Positions 1-8,465 of a DNA stretch of 25,615 nucleotides are shown in pieces; position 1 is the stretch's first letter; the number at the start of each line of letters is the position of its first letter. Source of the DNA: a virus; the IMG/VR virus record IMGVR_UViG_3300024339_000079, positions 1-25,615 of that record; one strand, given 5' to 3'. The position numbers were made by a program, and so were the translations under genes. Under the pieces are notes generated by a model that was not told the origin of the DNA, ran no database searches, and saw only the letters and a program-made list of their open reading frames with translations.

Positions 1-1
1 A

Positions 2-493
2 CAAGTGGTAAGTAAAATCACTGGTGGTAATGCAGATACATTCATGGGAAACGTAACCGGGAAAGTACTCAATCCTTATATGGTTGCCGCATATCAAGGT
101 CCAACAGTTTTACGTGATCATTCATTTACTTTTAAGATGATGCCAAAAAATGCAAATGAATCACTACAAATAGCTAAAATAGTAAAAGCTTTTAAAATGG
201 CTATGTTACCATCTCATGGGAAAGGAAAAGCATCCATTGCCCCTGTTGGATTATTTGGTTATCCTGATGAATTTACAATAGATTTTAAGATAAATGGTGT
301 GGATCTCGACACAGAGCTGAATCCACTTTTTCGAATAGGTAGATCTGTATTAACCTCATGTGACATAGATTATACTACTCAAGATACTACATTATTTTTT
401 GACCAGTCACAACATCCGGTTTCGGTTGAAATGAAATTAGAATTTAAAGAATTAGAAGTTATGCATCGTGGACACATTGAAGCTGGATATTAA
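2..493 (+). CDS. Baseplate tail-tube cap, T4 gp48-type (5' partial)
   Basis: This is the C-terminal part of a tail-tube cap/initiator protein, which sits on the baseplate hub and starts polymerisation of the tail tube. The frame is open to the left edge, so the GTG at 5 is probably an internal valine and the real start lies outside the window. Visible features are a tube-like beta domain with FTFKMMPKNANESLQIAKIV (about residues 41-60 counted from the GTG), FGYPDEFTIDF and SCDIDY, then the closing FKELEVMHRGHIEAGY. This order (xFxFxPxNxxEAxxI, then PSEFDxxF, then a FKELEIIxxxxIxxGY ending) is what I recall from marine T4-like gp48 proteins. gp53 follows after 18 bases, consistent with a baseplate cluster. 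T4 gp54 and gp19 share the fold, so gp54 or a tube protein are the alternatives. Confidence 0.72.
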   Translation, partial: QVVSKITGGNADTFMGNVTGKVLNPYMVAAYQGPTVLRDHSFTFKMMPKNANESLQIAKIVKAFKMAMLPSHGKGKASIAPVGLFGYPDEFTIDFKINGVDLDTELNPLFRIGRSVLTSCDIDYTTQDTTLFFDQSQHPVSVEMKLEFKELEVMHRGHIEAGY

Positions 494-511
494 TAAAAGG
501 AAATACTAATT

Positions 512-1090
512 ATGTCAGAATTTTTTTCTCATTATCCCAAATTCTCTTATAATATTACAGGGCAAGTTGGACCTACGCAATTAAAAATTGCAGTTAATAT
601 TATGAATAGGACTAAACTCAAGAATGTAATTTTAGATGATATAGTTCAATTTGAGCCATATTCTATATTAGAAAATGAGAGACCTGATATAGTAGCAGAA
701 AAAGTTTATGGTGATGTAAAATTTACTTGGTTAATTTTTGTTATGAATGAAATACATGATCCTATTTGGGACTGGCCATTAGGAACTAGAGAATTTATAA
801 GTTATATCCAAGGGAAATATGGAAGTGTTCGTGAATCAGAAACCCGTATACATCATTATGAACAAATTCTCAGAGCAAGAGTAGAACGAAAAGGAATAAA
901 AGATCCTATACCTGAATATAGAATAAAATGTGATTATACTACTTGGTTGACTTTATCAACTGATACACGAGATACTATAAATTCTTATGTTTGGGAAACA
1001 CAACAAAATGAAGCTAAACGAGATATCAGATTAATTAAACCAGAATTTGCTAGTATGATAATGGCAGAACACACAAATAAATTATTATAG
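512..1090 (+). CDS. 53: Baseplate wedge subunit gp53
   Basis: Product of 192 aa, close to the length of T4 gp53 (about 196 aa). In T4, gp53 joins neighbouring wedges during baseplate assembly around the hub. The family pattern is clear: an N-terminal FFSHYPKFSYNI segment, a central ILDDIVQFEPYSILENERPD, then VKFTWLIFVMNEIHDPIWDW followed by PLGTREFISYIQGKYG (about residues 69-104). The C-terminal half is charged and helical. The start ATG follows an AAAAGG Shine-Dalgarno at 495-500. The gene lies 18 bases after the gp48-type gene and 9 bases before the hub gene, so it is probably co-transcribed with both. Identification rests on remembered family motifs and length. Confidence 0.85.
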   Translation: MSEFFSHYPKFSYNITGQVGPTQLKIAVNIMNRTKLKNVILDDIVQFEPYSILENERPDIVAEKVYGDVKFTWLIFVMNEIHDPIWDWPLGTREFISYIQGKYGSVRESETRIHHYEQILRARVERKGIKDPIPEYRIKCDYTTWLTLSTDTRDTINSYVWETQQNEAKRDIRLIKPEFASMIMAEHTNKLL

Positions 1091-1099
1091 GATAATACT

Positions 1100-2998
1100 A
1101 TGCCAGCATTTAACGAAGGTGGTTATTCAAAAGTTTCTTTTGGAGAAACAACGATCACACGCCGAAAAACCGGAAAACCACAACAATTTGACGTTGAGAG
1201 TGGCGGAGCGAAAAGTGATGATATTATAAATCCTACTGTGGGAAATCAGCCAAGCTTTCCTGGTGATTATGAAGTACATGAATGTAGTCTTAAATCTCCA
1301 CATAAGCCTGGTGGGGGAATTATTGATTTGAGAAACTCTTGGTCTGAACTGAATATTTTTGAAGATATGTTTTCATCTACCCTTACTTGTGATATTAGCA
1401 TTGTAGACGGAGTTGGATTAACGGAATTTCTACCAATTATAGGAGAAGAGACGTTGACCATAAAAATCAAAACATCAAATTTACCAAATCAACGCCCTGC
1501 ACAAGTTGGAGAACCTTCCGGTCCTCCTGGGAGTGAGATACTTGAATTTGGTCCGTTTAATGAAAGTGAAAACACTGGTTTTTTAGATTTAGTCTTTACA
1601 ATATTTAAAATGGCAGATCGAAGTAATCCAGTTGCAGGGGGGATATCTACTTATAAGTTACATGGAGTTTCACAAGAGTATGTAGATAACTTGAAGGTAA
1701 AAGTACAGAGAAGTACTATAAATGAGGTTACAGGAGAACCACAAAAAATATCCAATGTAGTTCGTAGTTTATATACTGAGTATGTTAAGCCGAAATCTAA
1801 AACATCAGCTGATACACCCAAAAAAATATTTATTGAACCCACACAAAATTTAGTAAATTTAAGTTTACCAAATCTAACACCATTCAAAACTTTTGAATTT
1901 TTAGCTGGAAGATCTGTCTCTGCTGGACAGCATGCAAGTGGATCAAATTTTGTTTTTTTTGAAACCGTAACAGGATATCATTTTATTTCTATAGAAACAC
2001 TTATGGCTGGAGGTGGTTCTGGATATTTGAAACCACCAGATTTTCCAGCAGGTAAAAATCCAGATGAAGGATCATATGCGTTTGGAAAAAATCGGGCTAA
2101 GGAAACCTATACAGTTTGGCCGAAACGGATGGATTTAGATGTCGAACTAGAAGATGCTGTTCTTGCACCAGAAAGAGTTGCTCTAGAAATGACATCTGTT
2201 TTGAGTTATAATTTTACTTCTAATTTTGATGTTTTAGAAAATTTAACAAAAGGGATGTATGCGAATAAATTAATGACGCATGATATAGTTAGAATGAAAT
2301 TTGATACTATAGATTTTAGTTATCTTCAAGATCAACTGCCCGACATAATTGTTCATGCTGATGGGACAAGAGAAGAACGACCAATTAAAAAAACAGTAGC
2401 AGATAAGAAAAACTTTTCAGATGTATTTACTCATTTAGAAAATCAAGAGTTGTGTACTTCTCGGCAATCAGCATTAAATGCTCCAAATGCTCTTGTAAGC
2501 TTTTATCCTACAAATCTAGGTCATAATGAAATATCACATTTTAAGAATGGTGTTGGAATAAAAACTGTAAAACATGGTGAAGAATTGGGACCATTAAATA
2601 TTGTTTCTAATAAAGTGGAAGAATGGTTACAACAACGTACAGTTCAGCAACAACAACTGAATAATATTAAATTGAATATTAGGGCTCCTGGTCGATCAAG
2701 TAGAATGGTAGGAGATGTGATAGAGTTTAAAATGCCTTCTCCTAGTTTATCAATGAGAGGTGGTGGAAATGAAATGGAAGAGGAGAAATATTTAAGTGGT
2801 AAATATTTAATTACCAAATTACGACATCATTTTTCTCGTGAAATATATAATATAGAATTTGAGTGTATAAAAGATTCTTTAAAAGCTACTTTATCAGGCG
2901 GTGGTGGAGGTTCTTCAGTTTCCGGAAGTTCTGCTATTATGGATGATGGATCAATACAAATGTCAGAAGATGGTGAACGCGTGATTGGAGGTTTATAG
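1100..2998 (+). CDS. Baseplate hub subunit, gp27-like
   Basis: Product of 632 aa, much longer than T4 gp27 (391 aa). In T4, gp27 forms a trimeric torus that joins the gp5 spike to the tail tube. The hub pattern is visible. A first tube-like domain (about residues 55-127) contains WSELNIFEDMF and ISIVDGVGLTEFLPIIGEE. A second region has VFTIFKMADR and YKLHGVSQEYVDNLK. A third carries PFKTFEFLAGRSVSAG followed by FVFFETVTGYHFISIETL. A C-terminal beta domain has GDVIEF and LSGKYLITKLRHHFSREIYN. It ends in a Gly/Ser-rich tail (GGGGGSSVSGSS) and an acidic stretch. AGGA at 1089-1092 is the likely ribosome site. The spike gene begins one base after its stop. The identity is inferred from motif order and from being next to gp5. 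Confidence 0.75.
   Translation: MPAFNEGGYSKVSFGETTITRRKTGKPQQFDVESGGAKSDDIINPTVGNQPSFPGDYEVHECSLKSPHKPGGGIIDLRNSWSELNIFEDMFSSTLTCDISIVDGVGLTEFLPIIGEETLTIKIKTSNLPNQRPAQVGEPSGPPGSEILEFGPFNESENTGFLDLVFTIFKMADRSNPVAGGISTYKLHGVSQEYVDNLKVKVQRSTINEVTGEPQKISNVVRSLYTEYVKPKSKTSADTPKKIFIEPTQNLVNLSLPNLTPFKTFEFLAGRSVSAGQHASGSNFVFFETVTGYHFISIETLMAGGGSGYLKPPDFPAGKNPDEGSYAFGKNRAKETYTVWPKRMDLDVELEDAVLAPERVALEMTSVLSYNFTSNFDVLENLTKGMYANKLMTHDIVRMKFDTIDFSYLQDQLPDIIVHADGTREERPIKKTVADKKNFSDVFTHLENQELCTSRQSALNAPNALVSFYPTNLGHNEISHFKNGVGIKTVKHGEELGPLNIVSNKVEEWLQQRTVQQQQLNNIKLNIRAPGRSSRMVGDVIEFKMPSPSLSMRGGGNEMEEEKYLSGKYLITKLRHHFSREIYNIEFECIKDSLKATLSGGGGGSSVSGSSAIMDDGSIQMSEDGERVIGGL
2987..2992 (+). promoter_or_regulatory. 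Ribosome binding site deciding the spike start
   Basis: GGAGGT lies inside the end of the hub gene, seven bases upstream of the ATG at 3000. A longer frame could begin with TTG at 2985, but that start would swallow this Shine-Dalgarno sequence. I therefore place the spike start at 3000. Confidence 0.75.
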
Positions 2999-2999
2999 T

Positions 3000-5033
3000 A
3001 TGTCTTATTTTATGGGAAAAGAGGGATTTATCTGGTGGCAAGGTGTTGTTGAAGATAGACACGATCCCCTTTATCTTGGCAGATGTAAAGTTCGTATTCT
3101 AGGGTGGCATTCAGAATTAAAAACAGATCAACCTACAAAAACATTACCTTGGGCGTATCCTGTTTCTCCGATTACTTCTGCAAGTCAAACAGGAGTAGGT
3201 ACAACTCCATTAGGACCTGTAGAGGGCACATGGGTATTAGGCTTTTATAGAGATGGAGAATCAGGTCAAGAACCTATGTTCTTTGGTACTTTTGGTGGCA
3301 TACCGGAGTTGGATGGAAAATTCAATAATCTTGAGAAGGGATTTTCAGATCCAAGACAGCCTGGGGGAGATCCAGGACACCCACTTTATCCAGATGAAAT
3401 ACCAACAAGACAATTACGTTTTGACGCAGCTTCAATTAAAGCTGGACAATCAGTTCCCAGAGAACCTGCTTCAATTATACATAATGCCACTCCCGACCCT
3501 GCTCAACACCCACAAGAAATTAAAATATCTGAGTCTGTTACACTTAAACAAGGAGCAAAACCCACTACCGATGAGGCTCATGTAAAAGGGGAATATTCTA
3601 GTTTTCCAGTAACACAATTAATTGAGTCACGCTGGAACCGGCCAGCATATACTGTTAAACTAGTAGAAAATCCAGTTCGATCTACTTTTCCTGATACTGG
3701 ATTATCTCCATTAGATAAAACTATTCCAACCTCTTTAATTTCAAATACTAGAAATTTAAATTATCTTAAAGAGCCTACTACGAATAGATTGGCAAGAGGT
3801 ATAAGAGGTAATACTCTCAAGACAGATCCTTCTATTTCAGGTATAGTTTATGAAAAAACTTTATCACGAGAACAAGGTCAAACAAACATTCCTTGTGCGA
3901 CAGGAAGTACTTGGTCTGAACCTACTCCTGCTTGGAATGCACTATATCCTTACAATCATGTTCATCAAACAGAAAGTGGACATATTGTTGAAATGGATGA
4001 TACGCCAGGATTTGAGAGACTTCATTGGTATCATCGTGCTGGTACTTTTACTGAAATTGATGCAATAGGAATTAAACATGAAAAAACTGTAAATGATCAT
4101 TATAGTATTATTTTAGGATCAAAATATTCACACATTGAAGGTGGTGATTGTCTTACGGTTGACGGTTCACAACAAGTTCTTGTTCAAGGACGTAAGAATG
4201 ATAGAATAGGAAGTTCTTATATTGTTTCTATGGGAAAAGGATCTTTTAATCTTAATAATCCTGGGAATCTTGTTGGTATTACTAGTTATGATTATACAGT
4301 ATCAGCTACAAATAAAATTACACACGCGTCTTCTCATTTTTATCGTCATTCCGGACATGCTCATCACAATACAACAGGTGAGCAAACAGATAGTGTAGGT
4401 GGAAAATGGACTATGGACGCGAAGGCATTTAGTCTTAGTACAGTAGGATCTGCTTCTGTTAATGCAGGAATGTCTTGGAGTGTTAAGGCGTCAGATTCTA
4501 TTAATGAAAGTATATTTGGATTATTACCAAGTGCTTCTATGGGATATGCGAAAAAAACTACCGCAACGTTAGGGAAGATAGGGATGGAATCTATTGATGG
4601 TTTAGCAACGGGTGGTATTGAATTTCTCTTGGGTCCTGCTGGAATTTCAGCAAGTTTTTCAATGATGCCTTTAGGTGATATAAAACTAGACGCGTTAAAT
4701 GAGATTAAGATGTCGGCAAGTTTGGGAAACTTGAAAGGGGAGACATTACTAGGGGATGTCATATTTGAAAGTTTGTTATCATCATCTAAATTAACGGTAG
4801 ATGGAGCAGCATCAATGCAAGGACTATTGGGAGAAGTAAGTGTAAGTACTACAGGTAGAGTTAAAGTCAAGGGATTAATAATTACCATGAAACAATTTAT
4901 GGATGATATAATAGATATTATAACAGAACATACACATCCTAGTGGTTCAGGGCCGACTGGTCCTCCAATGCCACCAGCATCGGTAAAATTATCATTACTG
5001 AAATCTATAAAAGTAGGACAGAGTTTTGAATAA
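3000..5033 (+). CDS. 5: Central spike protein, gp5-like, without lysozyme domain
   Basis: Product of 677 aa, the trimeric membrane-puncturing spike under the hub. Residues about 7-105 form the gp5 OB-fold: WWQGVVEDRHDPLYLGRCKV, LPWAYPVSPITSASQTGVG, GPVEGTWVLGFYRDG and FFGTFGG, then GFSDPR. T4 gp5 has its T4-lysozyme domain after this point. Here there is a Pro-rich linker of about 190 residues in which I see no lysozyme motif. The conserved neck of the gp5 C-terminal part follows (about 317-345): YPYNHV, TESGHIVEMDDTPGFERLHW. Next comes a long region of alternating hydrophobic residues, consistent with a triple-stranded beta-helix. Near the end is EHTHPSGSGPTGPP with an H644-x-H646 pair, which may bind a metal as in P2 gpV-type spike tips. 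The stop overlaps the next start (TAATG). Confidence 0.88.
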   Translation: MSYFMGKEGFIWWQGVVEDRHDPLYLGRCKVRILGWHSELKTDQPTKTLPWAYPVSPITSASQTGVGTTPLGPVEGTWVLGFYRDGESGQEPMFFGTFGGIPELDGKFNNLEKGFSDPRQPGGDPGHPLYPDEIPTRQLRFDAASIKAGQSVPREPASIIHNATPDPAQHPQEIKISESVTLKQGAKPTTDEAHVKGEYSSFPVTQLIESRWNRPAYTVKLVENPVRSTFPDTGLSPLDKTIPTSLISNTRNLNYLKEPTTNRLARGIRGNTLKTDPSISGIVYEKTLSREQGQTNIPCATGSTWSEPTPAWNALYPYNHVHQTESGHIVEMDDTPGFERLHWYHRAGTFTEIDAIGIKHEKTVNDHYSIILGSKYSHIEGGDCLTVDGSQQVLVQGRKNDRIGSSYIVSMGKGSFNLNNPGNLVGITSYDYTVSATNKITHASSHFYRHSGHAHHNTTGEQTDSVGGKWTMDAKAFSLSTVGSASVNAGMSWSVKASDSINESIFGLLPSASMGYAKKTTATLGKIGMESIDGLATGGIEFLLGPAGISASFSMMPLGDIKLDALNEIKMSASLGNLKGETLLGDVIFESLLSSSKLTVDGAASMQGLLGEVSVSTTGRVKVKGLIITMKQFMDDIIDIITEHTHPSGSGPTGPPMPPASVKLSLLKSIKVGQSFE

Positions 5034-5506
5034 TGGCTTTAGTTAAATCAATATTACAAACCGAATTGGGGACGATGTTTATGGAGCAACCTGCTACTGG
5101 TATTACGCCTGGGAGAAATATAACAAAGGCATTTAAGAATTATTTGTCTATGGCACAAAATGCGGCGGGGTTTCCATATTCTGTTGTCATGGCTGAACCG
5201 TATGGAATGAATATTGGACAAATTTTCCAAGGGATGTTACCAGTAGGAATGACAATAGGTCAAGCAGTGGGGGCACAATTATCAGCTATGTCATTAACAT
5301 TTATGAGTTCAGCACAAATAGGCCCTCCTGTAGCAGCACCTTCACATATTCCACTATTACAAATGCTATTTAATGCATATGCTCCTTCACCAATGGATTT
5401 CGGTCGTGAGCTTGGAGGTATTATGGCAGATTGGTCAAAAACTTGGGTAGTAAGTGGTATAATTCCTGGTACTCCACCAGTACCATTTTCAGGACCTTTA
5501 TCATAG
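5033..5506 (+). CDS. Unidentified methionine-rich protein after the spike
   Basis: I do not recognise this 157-aa protein. Its ATG overlaps the spike stop codon (TAATG at 5031-5035), so translation is probably coupled to the spike. It is rich in Met (13 residues) and Gly/Ala/Pro, with little charge. It has moderately hydrophobic stretches such as IFQGMLPVGMTIGQAVGAQL and a helical segment IPLLQMLFNAYAPSPMDFGR. It ends in a Pro/Gly tail, GIIPGTPPVPFSGPLS. There is no signal peptide and no convincing membrane helix. In T4-like phages this position suits a small spike- or hub-associated factor. I see no PAAR signature, so a spike-tip role is only a guess. The overlap and the clear reading frame make it very likely a real gene. 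Confidence 0.7.
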   Translation: MALVKSILQTELGTMFMEQPATGITPGRNITKAFKNYLSMAQNAAGFPYSVVMAEPYGMNIGQIFQGMLPVGMTIGQAVGAQLSAMSLTFMSSAQIGPPVAAPSHIPLLQMLFNAYAPSPMDFGRELGGIMADWSKTWVVSGIIPGTPPVPFSGPLS

Positions 5507-5515
5507 AGAAAAAAA

Positions 5516-8296
5516 ATGTCAGGAGCAATACAAAAAGAAATTGAAGAAGTTGAAAAAACACTGAAAAGTGCGCCTAATAATCATCTACTTGCACGTGAGG
5601 GAATTTTAGATTCTATTACGTTAACAAGGGAATTTGCCCAAACCTTATTAAATGCAATATGTCAGAAATTTACATCTGCTTCGGGAAATTATACTCTTGC
5701 AACTATATGTGAAAATCTCGCACAACAAAGAGCTATATGTTATGGGGCAAGAGATTTAAAAACTACTTATAAAAAATTCACACTTCCAGCATACGAAGTT
5801 GTAAACGGTGCTTTAGGACTTACAGAACCTAATACGTCTTTTATGGGAATTACAGCATCTCAAATTTTAGATGAATATCCAATTACATTAAGTTCGGTTG
5901 CTGGAACAACACAAACACAAGGAAGTAATACCTTTAGTACTTATGTTGGAGATTATTATCTCGTGAGATCAAGAGTTTCAGGAGAATTGGTAGATGCTAT
6001 AGATAATATTAATCCCTATACGACTCCAGACACAGAGATAGTTTCTGGTAACAGTATTGCTTGGGGATCTAGTGTAACGGGAGAAGAGGCAGCGAATACA
6101 TGGAATTATAGTTGGGCAAAAGCGAATATTGCATCTGTAGCTATAGTTAATTCAGGAGCATTCAATGAATTAACTACGTTGACGTTATCTGACCATTTGA
6201 CGCAAGGGAGTAATACAAATTATACTCCAGTTGGACCTGGTTATGGTGGAGTGTTTTATTTAAAGTTACACGAGGATCACGTAAACACCTTTACTATCAC
6301 TGGAACGACGACTGCAAATACAGTAGAGATTACTAATGTTTCTACTGTGGATATGGAGAAAATAAAATATGGAGATGTCATAACCGCGAGTAATATTTTA
6401 GTGGGACATTATGGTCCGACATCTATTGCTGCGGCAAAGGATTCAGAAAATAAAATTAGATTGAGTAATTTAGTTTATGATATTGGTACAGTAGAACAAT
6501 TCATGAACACTGTAACCTTAACAGGTGGTACATGGCCTACTTGGATTGATGGAGAAACTATTACTATTGCGGGAGGTGGAGGAAAAATTGTAAGTAGACC
6601 AAGTGGTATTAAATTAACTCTTTCAACTTCTGCTAATGTTGCATCTGGTACAGCATATTCATTAACATATGGTGGAAAAGCAACATCAAATGGAAGTGTA
6701 ACTCTTACAGTTAATAGTATTCCTTTTAGTTATGCAAAAGATGATATTTTTTGTCAAATAAAAGTTACCGCTGAAGGGATTGTTAAGAATCCTAATTGGA
6801 AACATACAGGTAATGGAACAGGTGGCTATAGTGGAACAAATGAGGGTCCAGATGATACGTTAAATGCTAATACATCTCAGTTTGTTGGATTATTAGGATT
6901 TTATGATCCTGATAATGGTTCAGCTAATGCTACAAATGATTTAACAAGAAGTGCTAGAGAAGATTGGGTATCTATTGGTCAAGAATATAATGAAACAGAA
7001 TATCCTTTTATAGAAACAAATCCATTTAAACCCGCAGTAGGTGCTACACATGCAACCTATGAAGTAAAAAATAGTGAATTAGTGGGAACACAACCTCCTG
7101 TATTGACACGTGATGATGTATATTCTGGTAGATATATTAGGTGGGATGTAAAGAGAGCGTCCGCGGGGGGTGCATTACCAGAACATAGATATTATACAGA
7201 CAGCGCAGAAAAGTTTTATTATGAACTACCAGCAAATGCGGGATATTCTTGTGGTACTGTTACTATAGCTGATCTTCCCATGCCTTCTACCGCGGAACCA
7301 CCCGCCGCAATAGATAAATCAGGATTATCGGGTGCTATAACAAGAGTGCAAGGAACACCTGTTATTGCAAATAGTGTTTCGGTTGGTGTAGCTGACACAA
7401 CAGATATTCCGGTAGATGATGATACAACAACCGCAGCTTTAAGTGGCATGTTCAATCCACCTAGTAACAATGCAACTATAGGAAGCTATTATAATCTTAA
7501 TGCAGATAATTTAATTTATGTTAATAGATACCATTATGAAACGGTGACTATTACCACTTCACCTGCTTGGACAGCTACAGTTGCAACAGATTCGTCCGTT
7601 TTTCCTTGTAAATATAATTTTGTACAGAAACACATATATGAGGCAGGGGGTACAGCAAATTCTACAATGAATGCTGATGTACAATTTATACGTGATACCG
7701 TAGATGATTTACAATCCATTGATGCGTTCCGTGATCCGATTGTCACAGGAGCACAAGCTGGGGGTAGTGGAATAAGTGATGATGCATTTGATACTTATAT
7801 GAATGTGGCTACAGATGCAGATTTAGCATCGTTATCTACATCATTGACAAATTTTCGTAATGCTCTTACTGCTCAAGGACGAACAGGACCTAACAATGCG
7901 AATACTGGAAAGGGGACATCTATAACTTATGCGAATACTACATGGGCGGCTTTTCATACTGAACTAGGAACGTTTGGTAGTAATTGTGGAAAGAGAGTAG
8001 CGGAAATAGATGCTCGTATTGGTGTACCAACTAGGGCGGGTACTAGATCTACAACTCGTGGAGTACCACCAGCAATTTATGTGTCAGCGATACCATCATC
8101 AAATACAACAAATGGACAAGTACCATATGGTAGATCTCTTTATAATAATATAAACTATCTATTGGGAAAAGATCTAAACTTGTTAGGAAAATTAATTGGA
8201 GATGTACAATCGTTAAGTACTCAAATTAATTTAGTAAAAGGGGATAGAAATAAATTTGAAATGTTAAATGGTAGAGATAAGGAATATAATGTCTGA
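5516..8296 (+). CDS. Large unidentified virion structural protein (926 aa)
   Basis: I cannot assign a family. The N-terminal 130 residues are mostly helical, starting with a charged helix (EIEEVEKTLKSAPNN) and followed by LTREFAQTLLNAICQKF and AICYGARDLKTTYKKF. Residues about 130-430 are Thr/Ser/Gly-rich and beta-like, including LTLSTSANVASGTAYSLTYG, which resembles the ends of the repeats in the 2434-aa protein downstream. A middle region contains VGLLGFYDPDNGSANATND and YIRWDVKRASAGGALPEHRY. The C-terminus is helical again: GRSLYNNINYLLGKDLNLLG, then INLVKGDRNKFEMLNGRDKE. The helix-beta-helix layout suggests a baseplate or fibre-network component. The ribosome site is weak (GAGAAAAAAA just before the ATG). 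The last 8 bases overlap the next gene. Confidence 0.7.
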   Translation: MSGAIQKEIEEVEKTLKSAPNNHLLAREGILDSITLTREFAQTLLNAICQKFTSASGNYTLATICENLAQQRAICYGARDLKTTYKKFTLPAYEVVNGALGLTEPNTSFMGITASQILDEYPITLSSVAGTTQTQGSNTFSTYVGDYYLVRSRVSGELVDAIDNINPYTTPDTEIVSGNSIAWGSSVTGEEAANTWNYSWAKANIASVAIVNSGAFNELTTLTLSDHLTQGSNTNYTPVGPGYGGVFYLKLHEDHVNTFTITGTTTANTVEITNVSTVDMEKIKYGDVITASNILVGHYGPTSIAAAKDSENKIRLSNLVYDIGTVEQFMNTVTLTGGTWPTWIDGETITIAGGGGKIVSRPSGIKLTLSTSANVASGTAYSLTYGGKATSNGSVTLTVNSIPFSYAKDDIFCQIKVTAEGIVKNPNWKHTGNGTGGYSGTNEGPDDTLNANTSQFVGLLGFYDPDNGSANATNDLTRSAREDWVSIGQEYNETEYPFIETNPFKPAVGATHATYEVKNSELVGTQPPVLTRDDVYSGRYIRWDVKRASAGGALPEHRYYTDSAEKFYYELPANAGYSCGTVTIADLPMPSTAEPPAAIDKSGLSGAITRVQGTPVIANSVSVGVADTTDIPVDDDTTTAALSGMFNPPSNNATIGSYYNLNADNLIYVNRYHYETVTITTSPAWTATVATDSSVFPCKYNFVQKHIYEAGGTANSTMNADVQFIRDTVDDLQSIDAFRDPIVTGAQAGGSGISDDAFDTYMNVATDADLASLSTSLTNFRNALTAQGRTGPNNANTGKGTSITYANTTWAAFHTELGTFGSNCGKRVAEIDARIGVPTRAGTRSTTRGVPPAIYVSAIPSSNTTNGQVPYGRSLYNNINYLLGKDLNLLGKLIGDVQSLSTQINLVKGDRNKFEMLNGRDKEYNV

Positions 8297-8465
8297 AGAA
8301 ACTCCTAAATGGGAAAAGGCATCTCCAAACAGAGGAGATATGCAAAGTTTATTAAAGAAGACCAAAAAATTTGCTGAGATGTATCTGAAAATTGTAGAAG
8401 AAAAAAAAACAGAGTGGGAAGATCACTTAGAAGCTCAAAAAGAAAAGCAAGGATCAAATGGCTGA
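8289..8465 (+). CDS. Small charged helical protein (58 aa)
   Basis: A short gene that overlaps both neighbours: its ATG at 8289 lies before the stop of the 926-aa gene (8296), and its TGA (8463-8465) lies after the start of the next gene (8458). AAGGA at 8279-8283 is the likely ribosome site. An in-frame ATG at 8268 is a possible longer start, but it would sit upstream of that site. The product is almost entirely polar: SPNRGDMQSLLKKTKKFAEM, then YLKIVEEKKTEWEDHLEAQK. This predicts one long amphipathic or coiled-coil helix. I know no family for it. A small adaptor or chaperone for one of the two large flanking proteins would fit, but that is inference. Confidence 0.6.
   Translation: MSEETPKWEKASPNRGDMQSLLKKTKKFAEMYLKIVEEKKTEWEDHLEAQKEKQGSNG

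Noticed and set aside
2985-2999. TTG start of a longer spike protein
   Set aside because: It would include the GGAGGT that serves the ATG at 3000, and the OB-fold begins just after that ATG.
3253-3585. Forward open frame of 110 aa in another frame inside the spike gene
   Set aside because: The overlapping spike frame has strong gp5 motifs through the same bases; the alternative translation has no motif or ribosome site.
3300-3950. Lysozyme domain inside the spike
   Set aside because: I looked for the T4-lysozyme pattern after the OB-fold (Glu in a xMLRxDEG-like stretch, then the Asp/Thr partners) and saw only a Pro/Ser/Thr-rich linker.
4364-4888. Antisense open frame of 174 aa inside the spike gene
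   Set aside because: It lies wholly opposite the beta-helical part of the spike, where regular alternating codons leave the opposite strand free of stops. It has no ribosome site of its own and no recognisable motif.
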